NCBI GenBank assembly: GCA_002270565.1
Contig: NQMI01000154.1
Location: 1 to 18,424 of the forward strand
DNA: 18,424 nt
Reading direction: 5' to 3'
Origin: Stenocarpella maydis
Lineage: Eukaryota; Ascomycota; Sordariomycetes; Diaporthales; Diaporthaceae
Shown: in pieces, positions 8,893 to 17,753 of the stretch
Position numbering within the stretch: position 1 is the first letter of the stretch
Layout of the letters: the number at the start of each line of letters is the position of its first letter
Program-made: the position numbers and the translations under genes
Notes under the pieces: generated by a model
Databases searched by the model: none
What the model was told of the DNA's origin: nothing
Seen by the model: the letters and a program-made list of their open reading frames with translations, nothing else

Positions 8893-11800
8893 TGTGTCTT
8901 GAGGGATTTAGATCTTCCAGAGAATCTTGAATAAACACAAAGTGATATCAATAAAGGCTCGACCGTACTAGCGGTTGAAGCACACAGAAAAGAGAACGTA
9001 AAAAGCTGGATAGAAAGACAAGCGGGAACGAGGGTTTGATGGATATGCTGTGATGCCGACCAGGAAACACGACGAGCAAGAGGTGTGGCATACGTAGAAT
9101 ATATACACATGCTCGATCCAGGCATCGACACCTCTCGGCAACGATCTGGTGTGTTCCCAGCGGGACAACGAGGCAGCACTTGCAGGCCAAGACGTCAGTT
9201 GGGACTACGTCCAAGGCTGTCGGCCCCTTCAATGGCGATCATACCTGGAGCGGGCGTGGTGTGAGGTGTGCCGCGAAGTCTCATGACAAGTGCCGGGAGA
9301 AAACAGAGCCTTGTTGCCAAGGCGGATGACGAGATGCCATGGACGGAAAGTCTGGGAGGTGACGATGCTAAGGTTACGTCCGTGTGGGTGCGTATTGCAA
9401 TAATTCGGCCAAGGCTGATATGTCTGCAGGTCCCAAAGCGACGAGATCTGTGCACCTCCGTCTCGCCTCCAGCCGCGAACTTTTCCTTGAGCTGTACAGA
9501 TATGAGACCCGAAGCTGCCCCAGCTCCCGCTCAACAAAAGGTGCTTACCGCCCGCGCAGTAGATCTTGGCCGCCCTGAGCCACGTTCAGAATCGAGCCAG
9601 GAAAGGGAGAGTGGTGGTTACACCGGTAGCGAAAAGGCACGGGAGCGTTGCATCCCGAGCTTGGCAGCTGATGGGCCTGACGCTATTCCCAGTGTTGTCG
9701 CACTCAACAGGCTGATAGAGGGGTTGACATGCCGGACACGAAACATGTCCCTTCAGCAAGCGACTTGGTAGGGACACAGCTCCAGGCCCAGGAGGCTGGG
9801 GAGCTGTATGGGGTGCCGTAGGACGACAGCCCTGGAGGCCGGCAGGATATGTCGGCTCGCGGACCGAGGAAGCGGCTCTTGGCGAGACGTTGTGCGCGCT
9901 TGCCAGCGGGCCAGGAATAGCCAGAGCCGCAGAAGTTTGGGTGCATCAAGCTTGGCCTCCCAAGCGTGTCTGACGAGAAGCGCGGCAAAACCACAGCACC
10001 AGCCTGTCCGATTACACGCGCGACCTGTAAACAGAGCCCATGCGCAAATGATGAGCGGGTGATCACACGCAGATGGGATGAAGTTCAGTTGAACCTTCTG
10101 AGCCTGCTGAAGATCGAAAAGCCAAGCAGGTTGATCCAAATGATGTGAAGCTTGACCGCTGGTCCGCGAGCCGACTCACTCCAGCAGCCCCTGGACCCGG
10201 CCCGCTGGCCCCTTTGCCACACGCCATTGGCTCCGCATTCGCTTAATAATCGGCAACGTCCAGCGTGAGACACCTTCGTCTGACCATGGTTTGATCTGCC
10301 AAACTTCTCCAGACTTTTCGGTCCACCAGATGAACACATATATTAGAACTCGTCAGCATTTGCGGCCAGCTTCTGCCTCGCTTGTAGCATGCGCAATCCT
10401 CCCAAGAGCCTTGGCAGGCCCCCATAAGAGTTCTGCCGAGCCTCCTCGCAGTCGTCAGGTTCTGAGGGAGTGAAACTGGTCCAACAAGGGCCGCGATGCG
10501 ACACGTCACAATGGTTGCCATGACCATGGCCAGGCGGCTGGACCAGTCTCGATGGAGCCGCTGCTGCCGCTCGGTCTTGTATGGTATCTCTCTTCGCCTA
10601 GGTGATCGGGCTGTGGTGTTTGCAACAGGGGCTCGAGAGGGTTTCAAAACATGGTGCCGCCCAAGTTTGGCCACACATTGCGTAGCCCATTGACACATTG
10701 TCCTTGATTGGAATTTTCAGAAGGCGCCCGGCATCCGCTGTGACTCTTGTGCGTGTGACCCTCTCCAGGACAATGCCGATCCGCAACAGACTGACGCCCT
10801 GAGAGGTTATCTGCAATGATCGAGATCCCATACCTGGCGCAAGTGTCTGCAAGCAACACAGCACGAATGTCCTGGGCTGGGTATCTCACATTATATTTGG
10901 CCCATCCTCCACCAGGTTTCCCCTTCGAATGTACCTCAGCCCCAGATCTGCAGTTTGATAGCCCGGTGGGAATTGTGATCTGCCGGAAACCGCCACAAGC
11001 TGCGCGAGATTTCGCAGGCGCTTTGGGTGGGATGGCGATGGCGTCCAAGGAGTACTAATTAGTGCCTCCTTGACCCCGGCATCGCCCGCCAGGTATGTCC
11101 TCACCTCCTAGGCGGCCGTATGCTCTACAGAACCAGGCACGCGGGAAGCAGCTTGCTCGAGTCGTGCAATGTTCCGTTCTGGGCGCTCTTCGCCTTGCGT
11201 GCTCTTTACAAATTTGCAATTGTCCCACATTGTCCGGAATATCAGGAAGCTTGCCAAGGTATTGGGCAAGATCAATCATGAAGTCCCCAGCCATGGTATC
11301 CCACGTTTCTCCTGGTGATTGATTGTTAAACATGTCCTAGCCGGGGAAGTTGGACTCGAGCACTTCTGCAACCTGTGTCTGGAGAGGGTCCGTCAAGCCC
11401 CAAAACGACTCGCAGATCTCCTCACTCGTCTGTATCGACTGGACTACGAGGTACACCGACCCGGAGGGCCCCGTATGTGTTTCTGCGCAAGCTCTCGGGT
11501 AGCCCGGGATGGTTTCGAAGGGGATGAGATTGTCTTGGTGTCGCCTATGTCTTTGCCGGCGATGAGACTCGGCGTCATGGACGAGTCGGCCGGTGTACTC
11601 GCCTTCGGTCCGATGGTGTCGTGCTTGTGGGACACAGGAATGGCAGAGGCCCGCGGTACCAAGCCTGTCGTCGACCTGAAGCCAACAAATGTGGTCCCTA
11701 GAGGCGGATGCTGCCTGATGTCTGGTGGAGTCTCTCTTATGCCGCGTGCTGACCAGCACGTTGCGGTGCTTCTTGACTGACCTCGGAGCCCAGTGCCAAA

Positions 11801-12184
11801 AGCCATACACCACTGCCGCCCGGGTCCAGTCTGTCACGGTATGCCCACTCGAAGCAGCTGGGCTTCCCGGCGATGGCCATGAGATGGCCGCCTGGATCAT
11901 CCGAGGACCGCTTGCAACGATGGGATTGAAGACCTTGATGCGGGCAGGGTGATGCTCGACTAACTTCGGTGACGGTGAAATCCGCAGAGTCAAGGCCTTG
12001 GGCCACCTGGTGCAGGGCGAGGGTTGAGATCCTGCTGCCCCCCAACGCGACTGGAATGACGGCCCAAGGCTGGGATGGCCAAAGCACCAACCCCCTGCCT
12101 CCATGCCCACGCCGGTGACCAGCAGCTTCTGCCAATCCTCATGATCGCCCTTGGGCCCGGACGAAACATGCGAGGCCAGAGACC
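8893..12184. other. 3.3 kb without a supportable gene
   Basis: The part next to 8892 is the presumed promoter of the DNQ-repeat gene. Beyond it, frames such as 9268-9771 (+), 10243-10698 (-), 10644-11048 (-), 11319-11780 (+) and 11337-12224 (-) are open, but they overlap each other on both strands, share no recognisable domain and lack a convincing joined gene model. Parts on the minus strand between about 11470 and 10700 read somewhat protein-like in successive frames (for example FMIDLAQYLGKLPDIPDN near 11280, and DIRAVLLADTCARYGISIIAD near 10840). This would fit an old decayed gene, but I cannot name it. No tRNA or repeat array was seen. Confidence 0.4.
8984..9105 (-). promoter_or_regulatory. 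Candidate core promoter and CT-rich leader of the DNQ-repeat gene
   Basis: A TATATA sequence at 9100-9105 lies about 210 bases upstream of the ATG at 8892. A purine-rich plus strand (8984-9035) gives a CT-rich stretch on the coding strand between it and the start. This TATA-then-CT-tract order is common for strongly expressed ascomycete genes. The call rests on position and composition only. Confidence 0.35.
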
Positions 12185-13465
12185 ATGATTGCAAAGGCGC
12201 GCAGCTCAATGTTTGCCTTGGCATGGCCGCTGTTGTTCACGGCGGTTTTGTGCACGTCGTTGCAGCCCCAACTCCACCCTCGTCTTGGCCACATGCCCCT
12301 CGGGCGGCCCAACTTGCCTCCCGGGCTCTTCATCACGTATGCCGGCGCCCTGACGGGTTCCTTCCAGCTTGACACGTCCAGCTTCCCCTTTGATGCGACG
12401 CAATGCGCCCGCGGCAGTGCCACGTACTTCTTTGCCGACGCGCGCAACTCGACCCTGAGCATCGGCCTCAACCCGCCGTCCATCGATCCTAACCCCATAT
12501 TCGTCATGATCCAGCAGGCCGGACCAGAACTACCTCCGCCGGCGCCCGGGCCCGAAACAGGTCCATCAACGCCGGACGCCGCTCCCCCGGCCCGGGCCCG
12601 GGCCCCATCTTCCGGGTTGGCCAGCCCAGCTGTGGTGCCAATCCCAGTATCTTCAGCAGCCCCGAGAGCCTTCCACGCAGCACCGGGCGACCTCGACATC
12701 AGGCAATCGGAGGCGCTGGGCCCCGTCGTCCCGCCCGCCGCCACCCGTTCCGGAGGCGTCGAGAACCTTCTCTTCGCCTCTCTCTTCACGGTCTGCGCCG
12801 AAACCTCCCGGCCCTGCAGCACAATCACAACCCACACAGAGGGCCAAGGCGCATCGACCTACCATGCTCTGCGCATGCTCGACCTTTGCTCCCAGGGCCT
12901 GCTGGCCACCACCGCCGACCCTTCCAACCTCGGTGGAGGCGCGTCATACACCCTGAGAGGCGACCAGTCAACATGGGCGGGCAACGACACCATCGAGTGG
13001 TCCGGGCTGGACTTCTCCCCGCCTGCCAACTACACAAACGCCACCGCCGACCCCCCGGAGCCCGAGCCGTGCGCGGCGTTCCGCTACCCGCCCCTGGTGT
13101 GGAACGCCACCACCCCTTTCGCATACGAGCTCGCCTTCTCCAACGCGTCGGCCTCTCTCTCCCTCGTCCTCGCGACACCCTTGGGGACGGTGACGCTGCG
13201 GCTCGGCGGGGAGCGCGTCACGGACGGCGCCGCAGGGGCCAGTGCTGATGCGGTCCAGGTCGGCACCGGGGCGGGGGGTGCGCCGAGGTGGTCTTTTGTC
13301 AACGGGACCGGCTTCCATTTTGACGGGCTGATGCCCGTGGCGAACACGTCTATCGCGCATGGTGGGCAGAATGGCCTTGGGAGCGGGGCGGCGGGTGCGT
13401 GGCCTGGTCGGGGTTGCAGCGCCGCCGTTGCCGTTGCCGTTGGTTTTGCTTGCTTGTTGCTGTAA
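12185..13465 (+). CDS. Secreted, N-glycosylated, probably GPI-anchored protein of unknown function
   Basis: A single-exon frame of 426 aa starts at an ATG with A at -3 (GACCATG). A signal peptide is visible (K4 and R6, then the hydrophobic FALAWPLLFTAVL at 10-22). Residues 45-112 form a first domain with one sequon. A Pro/Ala-rich linker occupies about 114-167. A second domain (about 190-390) holds most of the N-glycosylation sequons. Eight sequons are visible in all, at N88, N267, N282, N285, N307, N320, N373 and N387. A Gly/Ala-rich stretch (393-409) precedes a short hydrophobic tail (CSAAVAVAVGFACLLL), as expected for a GPI-attachment signal. Residues such as FRYPPLVWNATTPFAYELAF look like a beta-rich extracellular fold, but I do not recognise the family. 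Location at the plasma membrane or cell wall is inferred. The overlapping minus-strand frames over 12139-13556 are shadows produced by high GC. The start could also be Met9 (12209), which keeps the hydrophobic core. It converges on the MARVEL gene. Confidence 0.72.
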   Translation: MIAKARSSMFALAWPLLFTAVLCTSLQPQLHPRLGHMPLGRPNLPPGLFITYAGALTGSFQLDTSSFPFDATQCARGSATYFFADARNSTLSIGLNPPSIDPNPIFVMIQQAGPELPPPAPGPETGPSTPDAAPPARARAPSSGLASPAVVPIPVSSAAPRAFHAAPGDLDIRQSEALGPVVPPAATRSGGVENLLFASLFTVCAETSRPCSTITTHTEGQGASTYHALRMLDLCSQGLLATTADPSNLGGGASYTLRGDQSTWAGNDTIEWSGLDFSPPANYTNATADPPEPEPCAAFRYPPLVWNATTPFAYELAFSNASASLSLVLATPLGTVTLRLGGERVTDGAAGASADAVQVGTGAGGAPRWSFVNGTGFHFDGLMPVANTSIAHGGQNGLGSGAAGAWPGRGCSAAVAVAVGFACLLL

Positions 13466-14227
13466 TATGCTCGCATTTGCTGGTGGCGGGACGGGTTACC
13501 AGGTGGGCGCTTGAGTCCTGGGATTTGTGCAGGACCGGCGTATTGGTTTTTCTCACAGTCTTAACCGTACTGGTAGTAGAACGGTTTTGTGTCCTTCGTT
13601 CTGCTAGGCCGGAGAATATCAGTAATAACCCGCGCAGCAGTCATATCCAACCCACCACCAGGTAGTGCACGACCAACATGAATGTCATATGAAGCGTGCC
13701 CGGCCTTGATCCGGACATGGAGCTTCCAGCTAGAGTTGAGTGAATACCATCCATGTCATTGGGTGGATACTTTGTCCAAGTACATTTTATTGCCAAACAA
13801 TGCCTCGTGTTGCAAGATGGAGCAGGCCATGCGCGGCCAGACCAACCAGCTTACAAACTCCTGCCCCGCACGCATATCATCGTCAGTCGTCATGAATCCA
13901 AAATCCCGGGGTCGAAGAAAAACAAAAAGGTATCCCTGGTATCCCTCCTCCAAAGGTATAGTACGTGGCCACACCCAGCCGTCCCACATCTCCCATTTCA
14001 TTAGCGATATAGTATCCTGGCCCACTTGTCCGTACAACAGTAGTAATATAACATACAAAGAGAACAATCATGCACTCATTCGTCAGAGTCCCTATCCTCC
14101 TCGTCACCAGCAATTCGTCGCCGGTTCTTGCGTGAGAAAGGGGGGGGGGGGGTGTGGACGTGAAGCAGAATCAACCAGCCGCGACCCTCAGCTTCCCGCC
14201 CGCCGCACCCCTGCGCGTCCCCGCCTC
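13466..14227. other. Convergent intergenic region; no gene seen
   Basis: 762 bases lie between the stop codons of the GPI-type protein gene (+) and the MARVEL gene (-). A frame crossing it on + (from 13682) runs on as antisense of the MARVEL exon and has no motif of its own. TTTATT at 13786-13791 is an AATAAA hexamer on the minus strand and could be a distant polyadenylation signal for the MARVEL transcript. A run of 13 G sits at 14140-14152. Confidence 0.4.
14140..14152. repeat. Poly-G run (13 G)
   Basis: Thirteen consecutive G on the plus strand, about 75 bases past the MARVEL stop codon, so a C run in its 3' untranslated region. A second G run of similar kind lies in intron 1 of the same gene (about 14902-14910). 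Homopolymers of this length are prone to length errors in sequencing. Confidence 0.9.
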
Positions 14228-15030
14228 CTAGACGTAGACGCGGCGGTGCGAGTGCGAGCTGCGCCTCCGGCTGCCGCTGTGCCTGCTCCGCGAGGTGCTG
14301 TGCCTGCGGTGGCCGCGGTAGTAGCGCGTGTCCTTGCCGACGCGATCGCCGTGGAACCAGGCGAGCACGGCGGTGAAGAAGAAGAAGATTGTGTTCATGA
14401 TGCCGAAGGCGAAGCAGGCCTTGAGCATGGCGCACGTCTTGTCCGTGTCGACCTCGAAGCCGTTGCCGTTGAAGGTGCCGAAGGGCCCGAAGCTGACGTC
14501 GTAGCTCGTCCCGCGCACCCTGGTGCAGTCGGCGCCGGCGATAAAGCTGAGGTAGTAGACGGCTGCGATGAAGGCGCCGACGAACACTGCGGGGGCGGAG
14601 AGAAGAGGTTAGCCCACCGCATTGCAGTTATTTGTGCGGGGTGGCGAAGCCTTTGCGCCTCGCGGAATTTGGGTGAGGGGGTGTTTCGTACAGATATCAA
14701 TTATGGCGACGAACAGCGCATTGGAGCTGCTCCTGTGGTAGGAGAAGAGCGTGAAGATAGCCCACGCAAGGGCTAACACCGATACTATGAACAATATCAA
14801 GATGTAGTTTGGCGTCAGCTCGTTGAGCTTGACATAGCCATCGACAAAATAGGCCAGCATGCCCATCGTGGGGATCTGCGCAGAGAGGCTCACTGTCAGC
14901 TGGGGGGGGGCGCCGGCGGGGGTGGGTAAAAGTGAATGTGCCCGGTTCGCAGAGGGCCGTCCGAGCTTACCAGAGTGATGATCTCCATGAATCGCCAAAA
15001 GACGAAGCCAATGGTGAATAAGACTGCCAT
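14228..15030 (-). CDS. Four-pass MARVEL-domain membrane protein, 3 exons
   Basis: Exons on the minus strand are 15030-14971, 14875-14692 and 14586-14228. Introns are 95 and 105 bases with GTAAGC and GTACGA donors and GCAG acceptors. They join in phase to 200 aa. The start ATG at 15030-15028 has good context (CCGTCATGGC) and opens straight into the first membrane segment. Hydrophobic segments lie at about 5-30 (FTIGFVFWRFMEIITLIPTM), 43-66 (NYILILFIVSVLALAWAIFT), 72-94 (across intron 2: ALFVAIIDILFVGAFIAAVY) and 137-159. The loop between segments 3 and 4 has Cys102 and Cys133, which may pair. The tail (161-200) is rich in Arg, Ser and His, ends RRVYV and should be cytosolic. This topology and the small size fit fungal MARVEL proteins, which associate with ordered membrane domains and membrane apposition. 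A specific role is not shown. Intron placement rests on splice sites plus restored membrane segments. Confidence 0.88.
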
Positions 15031-15683
15031 GACGGATGACTGGTCCTGCGATACCTCTGGCTGGTCTGGTGTATGGCAGGCAGGCCTTGTATGGCAGTGC
15101 GCAATGGCGGTCCTCGCGGCGTTTTATTGAAGGGTTTCCCCGAGAGAGAGGTCGCACGGTCGATGCAGCGAGAAGAGGGGGGGATTCGAGTTACTCGGAT
15201 GCAGGATGACGAGCAGATTTTGTCTGAAGCAGGTTGGACTGGCTGGGCGACAGGAACAGGGCGAGAAGAAGCTGTGCCTAAACACAGGAAGTGCGCGGAG
15301 CGCTGCACGGAATAGAAGTATAAAAGTCGGTGGCAGGGCGAAGCGGCGAGGGCTGAGGGTTCATGGGCCCTTGTATCCCCAGCCTAGAAATAACAGCAGC
15401 AGCACGTGTGGGATGGGGATGGGATGGATGATGTGCAGGGGTGGTTCCCAGTTTCGACGAAGGTCGCAGAAGGTTGTGTCGATGGGGCTGCCCTGCCAGC
15501 TCGCCAGCTCGCTCGCCTGGGCCCAGGCACTTGCCTCATTCACCTGTTGGCGATGAGCTCAAGGTGCATCCACCTTCGACGAGCCTCTGCACGTCGTGCT
15601 TCTGCGCCCTGCAGCCGTGTGACGTCGCTGATCGCCGGTCCGATTGCTGTTTTTGGTTCTACCCAAGTACTATACTAGGTACC

Positions 15684-15972
15684 TAGTGTAGTGTACGCTA
15701 CGGCAGCTTCAGAAGGTGGGCAGCCCAGGATCTGGGGCTGGTTGCTGATGATCGCCTGGCAATCCGGGAGAGCGACCTGATCTAGTCGGGGCTGGCAGAC
15801 AGACGGACAGACAGACAGACAAACAGACAGACGGACAGAAGGACAGGCGGATAAACAACCAAGTCCAATTCCATCGTCTTGATTCTTCAGTTCTTGGGCT
15901 GAAGGCACGCAGGCAGGCAGAGGACATAGACTATGATGACGTTCCCCTCTCATCGTAGTGCACACTACACTA
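15684..15972. mobile_element. Candidate miniature inverted-repeat element (289 bp, TA-flanked)
   Basis: A 19-base arm at 15684-15702 (TAGTGTAGTGTACGCTACG) is matched by its reverse complement at 15954-15972 with 17 of 19 positions identical. Both arms end in TA, which would suit the TA target duplication of Tc1/mariner-type miniature elements. The interior has no coding frame and includes a (GACA)n tract. A 14-base palindrome, ACTAGGTACCTAGT (15674-15687), overlaps the left end. A single copy cannot prove mobility; it could also be a chance or regulatory hairpin. Confidence 0.35.
15796..15847. repeat. (CAGA/CGGA)n tetranucleotide microsatellite
   Basis: About 13 tetranucleotide units, mostly CAGA with a few CGGA, CAAA or AGGA variants. 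The minus strand reads (TCTG)n, which yields a spurious Cys-Leu-Ser-Val open frame. It lies inside the candidate inverted-repeat element. Confidence 0.9.
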
Positions 15973-16105
15973 AAGCGCCACCACTTGGAAACCCAAAGCG
16001 GGAGCGGAAATCCGCGGGGCTGGCCGGCCCAGCCAACGGCGCACCACACAACGGGAGCTTGGGGTCCCCTCAGGCCCAAGCTCCCAGATCCTTGACCCCA
16101 CCCAT

Positions 16106-16146
16106 GCCCACTGCCCACTGGCCCACTGCCCTCTGGCCCACTGGCC
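16106..16146. repeat. Imperfect GCCCACTG tandem tract
   Basis: The core CCCACTG recurs four times within about 40 bases (GCCCACTGCCCACTGG, GCCCACTGCC, then GCCCACTGG) with small variations in spacing. It is a short degenerate tandem repeat in noncoding sequence with no evident role. Confidence 0.7.
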
Positions 16147-17753
16147 TACACTACTGACCTTGGACTACGTTTTTAGCACCCGCGTGGGTCGGCGGGAGGC
16201 TGGGGATGCCACCACCCAACCCCGTCTCTGGTCAACCAAGATGCACAGAAACTTGGAATCCACAGTGACATGGCTTCCTCCGCCCACACCTCCAGGGCTT
16301 TCTGAAACACTCCCGACTCAGACCTCGCTGCCCTGGCAGCTCAGCTCAGGGCGGCCACTTCGGTCTACCAATCAGGGCCACCATCTCGTAGGTGCCTACG
16401 TTAAATGGATCGACGATCTAGTGTAATGGCGTTCGCTTGAGTATAGTATAAATGGTATAGCCAGGCACGTGGGCCAAGGGTGTACTGACGGGTACCAAAG
16501 GTACCTGCCTGTACTCGCATCCACAGGTTGGTATATACCTAGGCATATATACATATACACCCAGTAATTTGGAGATGACGACTCAGACACGTGACAGCAC
16601 TGTCTGTCTGGCAGCTCAGCCGCACTCGAGGTTACTGCTTAGATGGCATTAGAGCTCTGAAGCTCGTCTGCGGCAGTCAGCGGTTCCTTTTTTGAAATAC
16701 ACAGGCAGCGCGTGACTCTCCATCATTGCAATGTTGCTACCTGTGTTGGTCCAGATGCAGGCGCCTGTTGATTCCTCACCTGTTGGTGTGCATCCCCCAT
16801 GTTGCCTGGGGTGCTTGACCATGGGTTGCGAATGCATTTAGACATTTGAACAACGCCGAATGCTTTCCATGATCCCAGTGGGATACAGCTGAAATTCAGC
16901 TTCACCGCACTACATTCTCACTCGCCCCAAGACAAATAGGAAGTCCTTTAACTTGGCCTCGAAAAGATGGGTAGTGTTGTGGTAGGCCCAAAACGGATTC
17001 CGCAAACGGAAACCCATCAAGGGGGCTCCATTGGTGCGCCACGCAAGCGCAATGGATGCGTAATAGGGCAACCAAGGACTTCATCTATAAGAAGGGCAAG
17101 GCATAGTGGCTAGAGGAAAGGGAGAAAGGGGCAAGTTCAGTTGTTATCTACCTCTGCGAATATACTGCTCCAACGCTACTACTTGGCTTTTTGGCCGCTG
17201 TGTATACTTGTTCACTGTGCTTGTATTCATAACCCTTGCGATCGGTCTCGACAAGCTCTTCTCAGCCACCCGGCCCCTGACACTTTGAAAAAAAGGAAAC
17301 AAATTAAATACATAAATAAATAAATAAAAACAGCCACATTTTGTGTTTCGATCTCATCCCTGCGACACACACGTGGCACGAGCGGCACAACGTGGTATAG
17401 AAGGGCAGCGTCCCCGTTCTTGGCTCATGCCGCGTGTCGATCTGATGAACTTTTAAAAGGCACTAGACGAGATAGGTAGCACAAGAGTCCCAGGGTGAAG
17501 CACGTTGGATTTACTGGACGAATTTCTGAGCAGACCTGGATACGAAATATAAAGATTATCCCACCACTTGCATCTCGATTGTACCACTCGTTGAAATGCG
17601 TCTCAGCAGTGCCAGAGCCCCATATCCCAAATACCTGTGATGCGAAATCCTCCAGCCCAAGAAACAAAGCCCACTTAATATCCGGGAACATCCCACACCC
17701 GATTTTGTATATTCAGAATTATTCAGCCGTCCTCACCACAGAACCTTGCTGCC

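Larger units (their letters stand above)
15031..17753. other. 2.7 kb with simple repeats and a candidate miniature element; no gene seen
   Basis: The part next to 15030 is the presumed MARVEL promoter; a purine-rich stretch at about 15168-15182 gives a CT tract on the coding strand. Further on are a candidate inverted-repeat element (15684-15972), a (GACA)n-type tract (15796-15847), a CCCACTG-rich tract (16106-16146) and an AAAT run (17313-17330). Open frames here are under about 150 codons, lie on both strands and many are made of the simple repeats themselves. CACGTG occurs three times (16467, 16589 and 17371, approximate) without other support for a regulatory role. The end near 17754 should be the 3' flank of the next minus-strand gene. 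No RNA gene was recognised. Confidence 0.4.

Noticed and set aside
9268..9771. Plus-strand frame of 167 codons
   Set aside because: Mixed low-complexity composition, no motif, overlapped by minus-strand frames; not supportable as a gene.
11337..12224. Minus-strand frame of 295 codons as a real gene
   Set aside because: No recognisable domain, rich in Trp/His/Arg/Ser, overlapped by equally long frames on both strands, and no good start context; mentioned only as a possible decayed gene region.
12139..12837. Minus-strand frame of 232 codons opposite the GPI-type gene
   Set aside because: Composition (Gly/Ala/Arg-rich, no hydrophobic core or motif) is typical of antisense of GC-rich coding DNA; the plus strand has signal peptide, sequons and an anchor signal.
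13682..14776. Plus-strand frame of 364 codons
   Set aside because: Most of it is antisense of the last MARVEL exon, including the poly-G run; no motif.
15675..16118. Minus-strand frame with Cys-Leu-Ser-Val repeats
   Set aside because: Made by the (TCTG)n microsatellite; no start context or domain.
17106..17323. Two overlapping 60-codon plus-strand frames with hydrophobic stretches
   Set aside because: Short, in competing frames, no good start context; hydrophobic content is likely chance.
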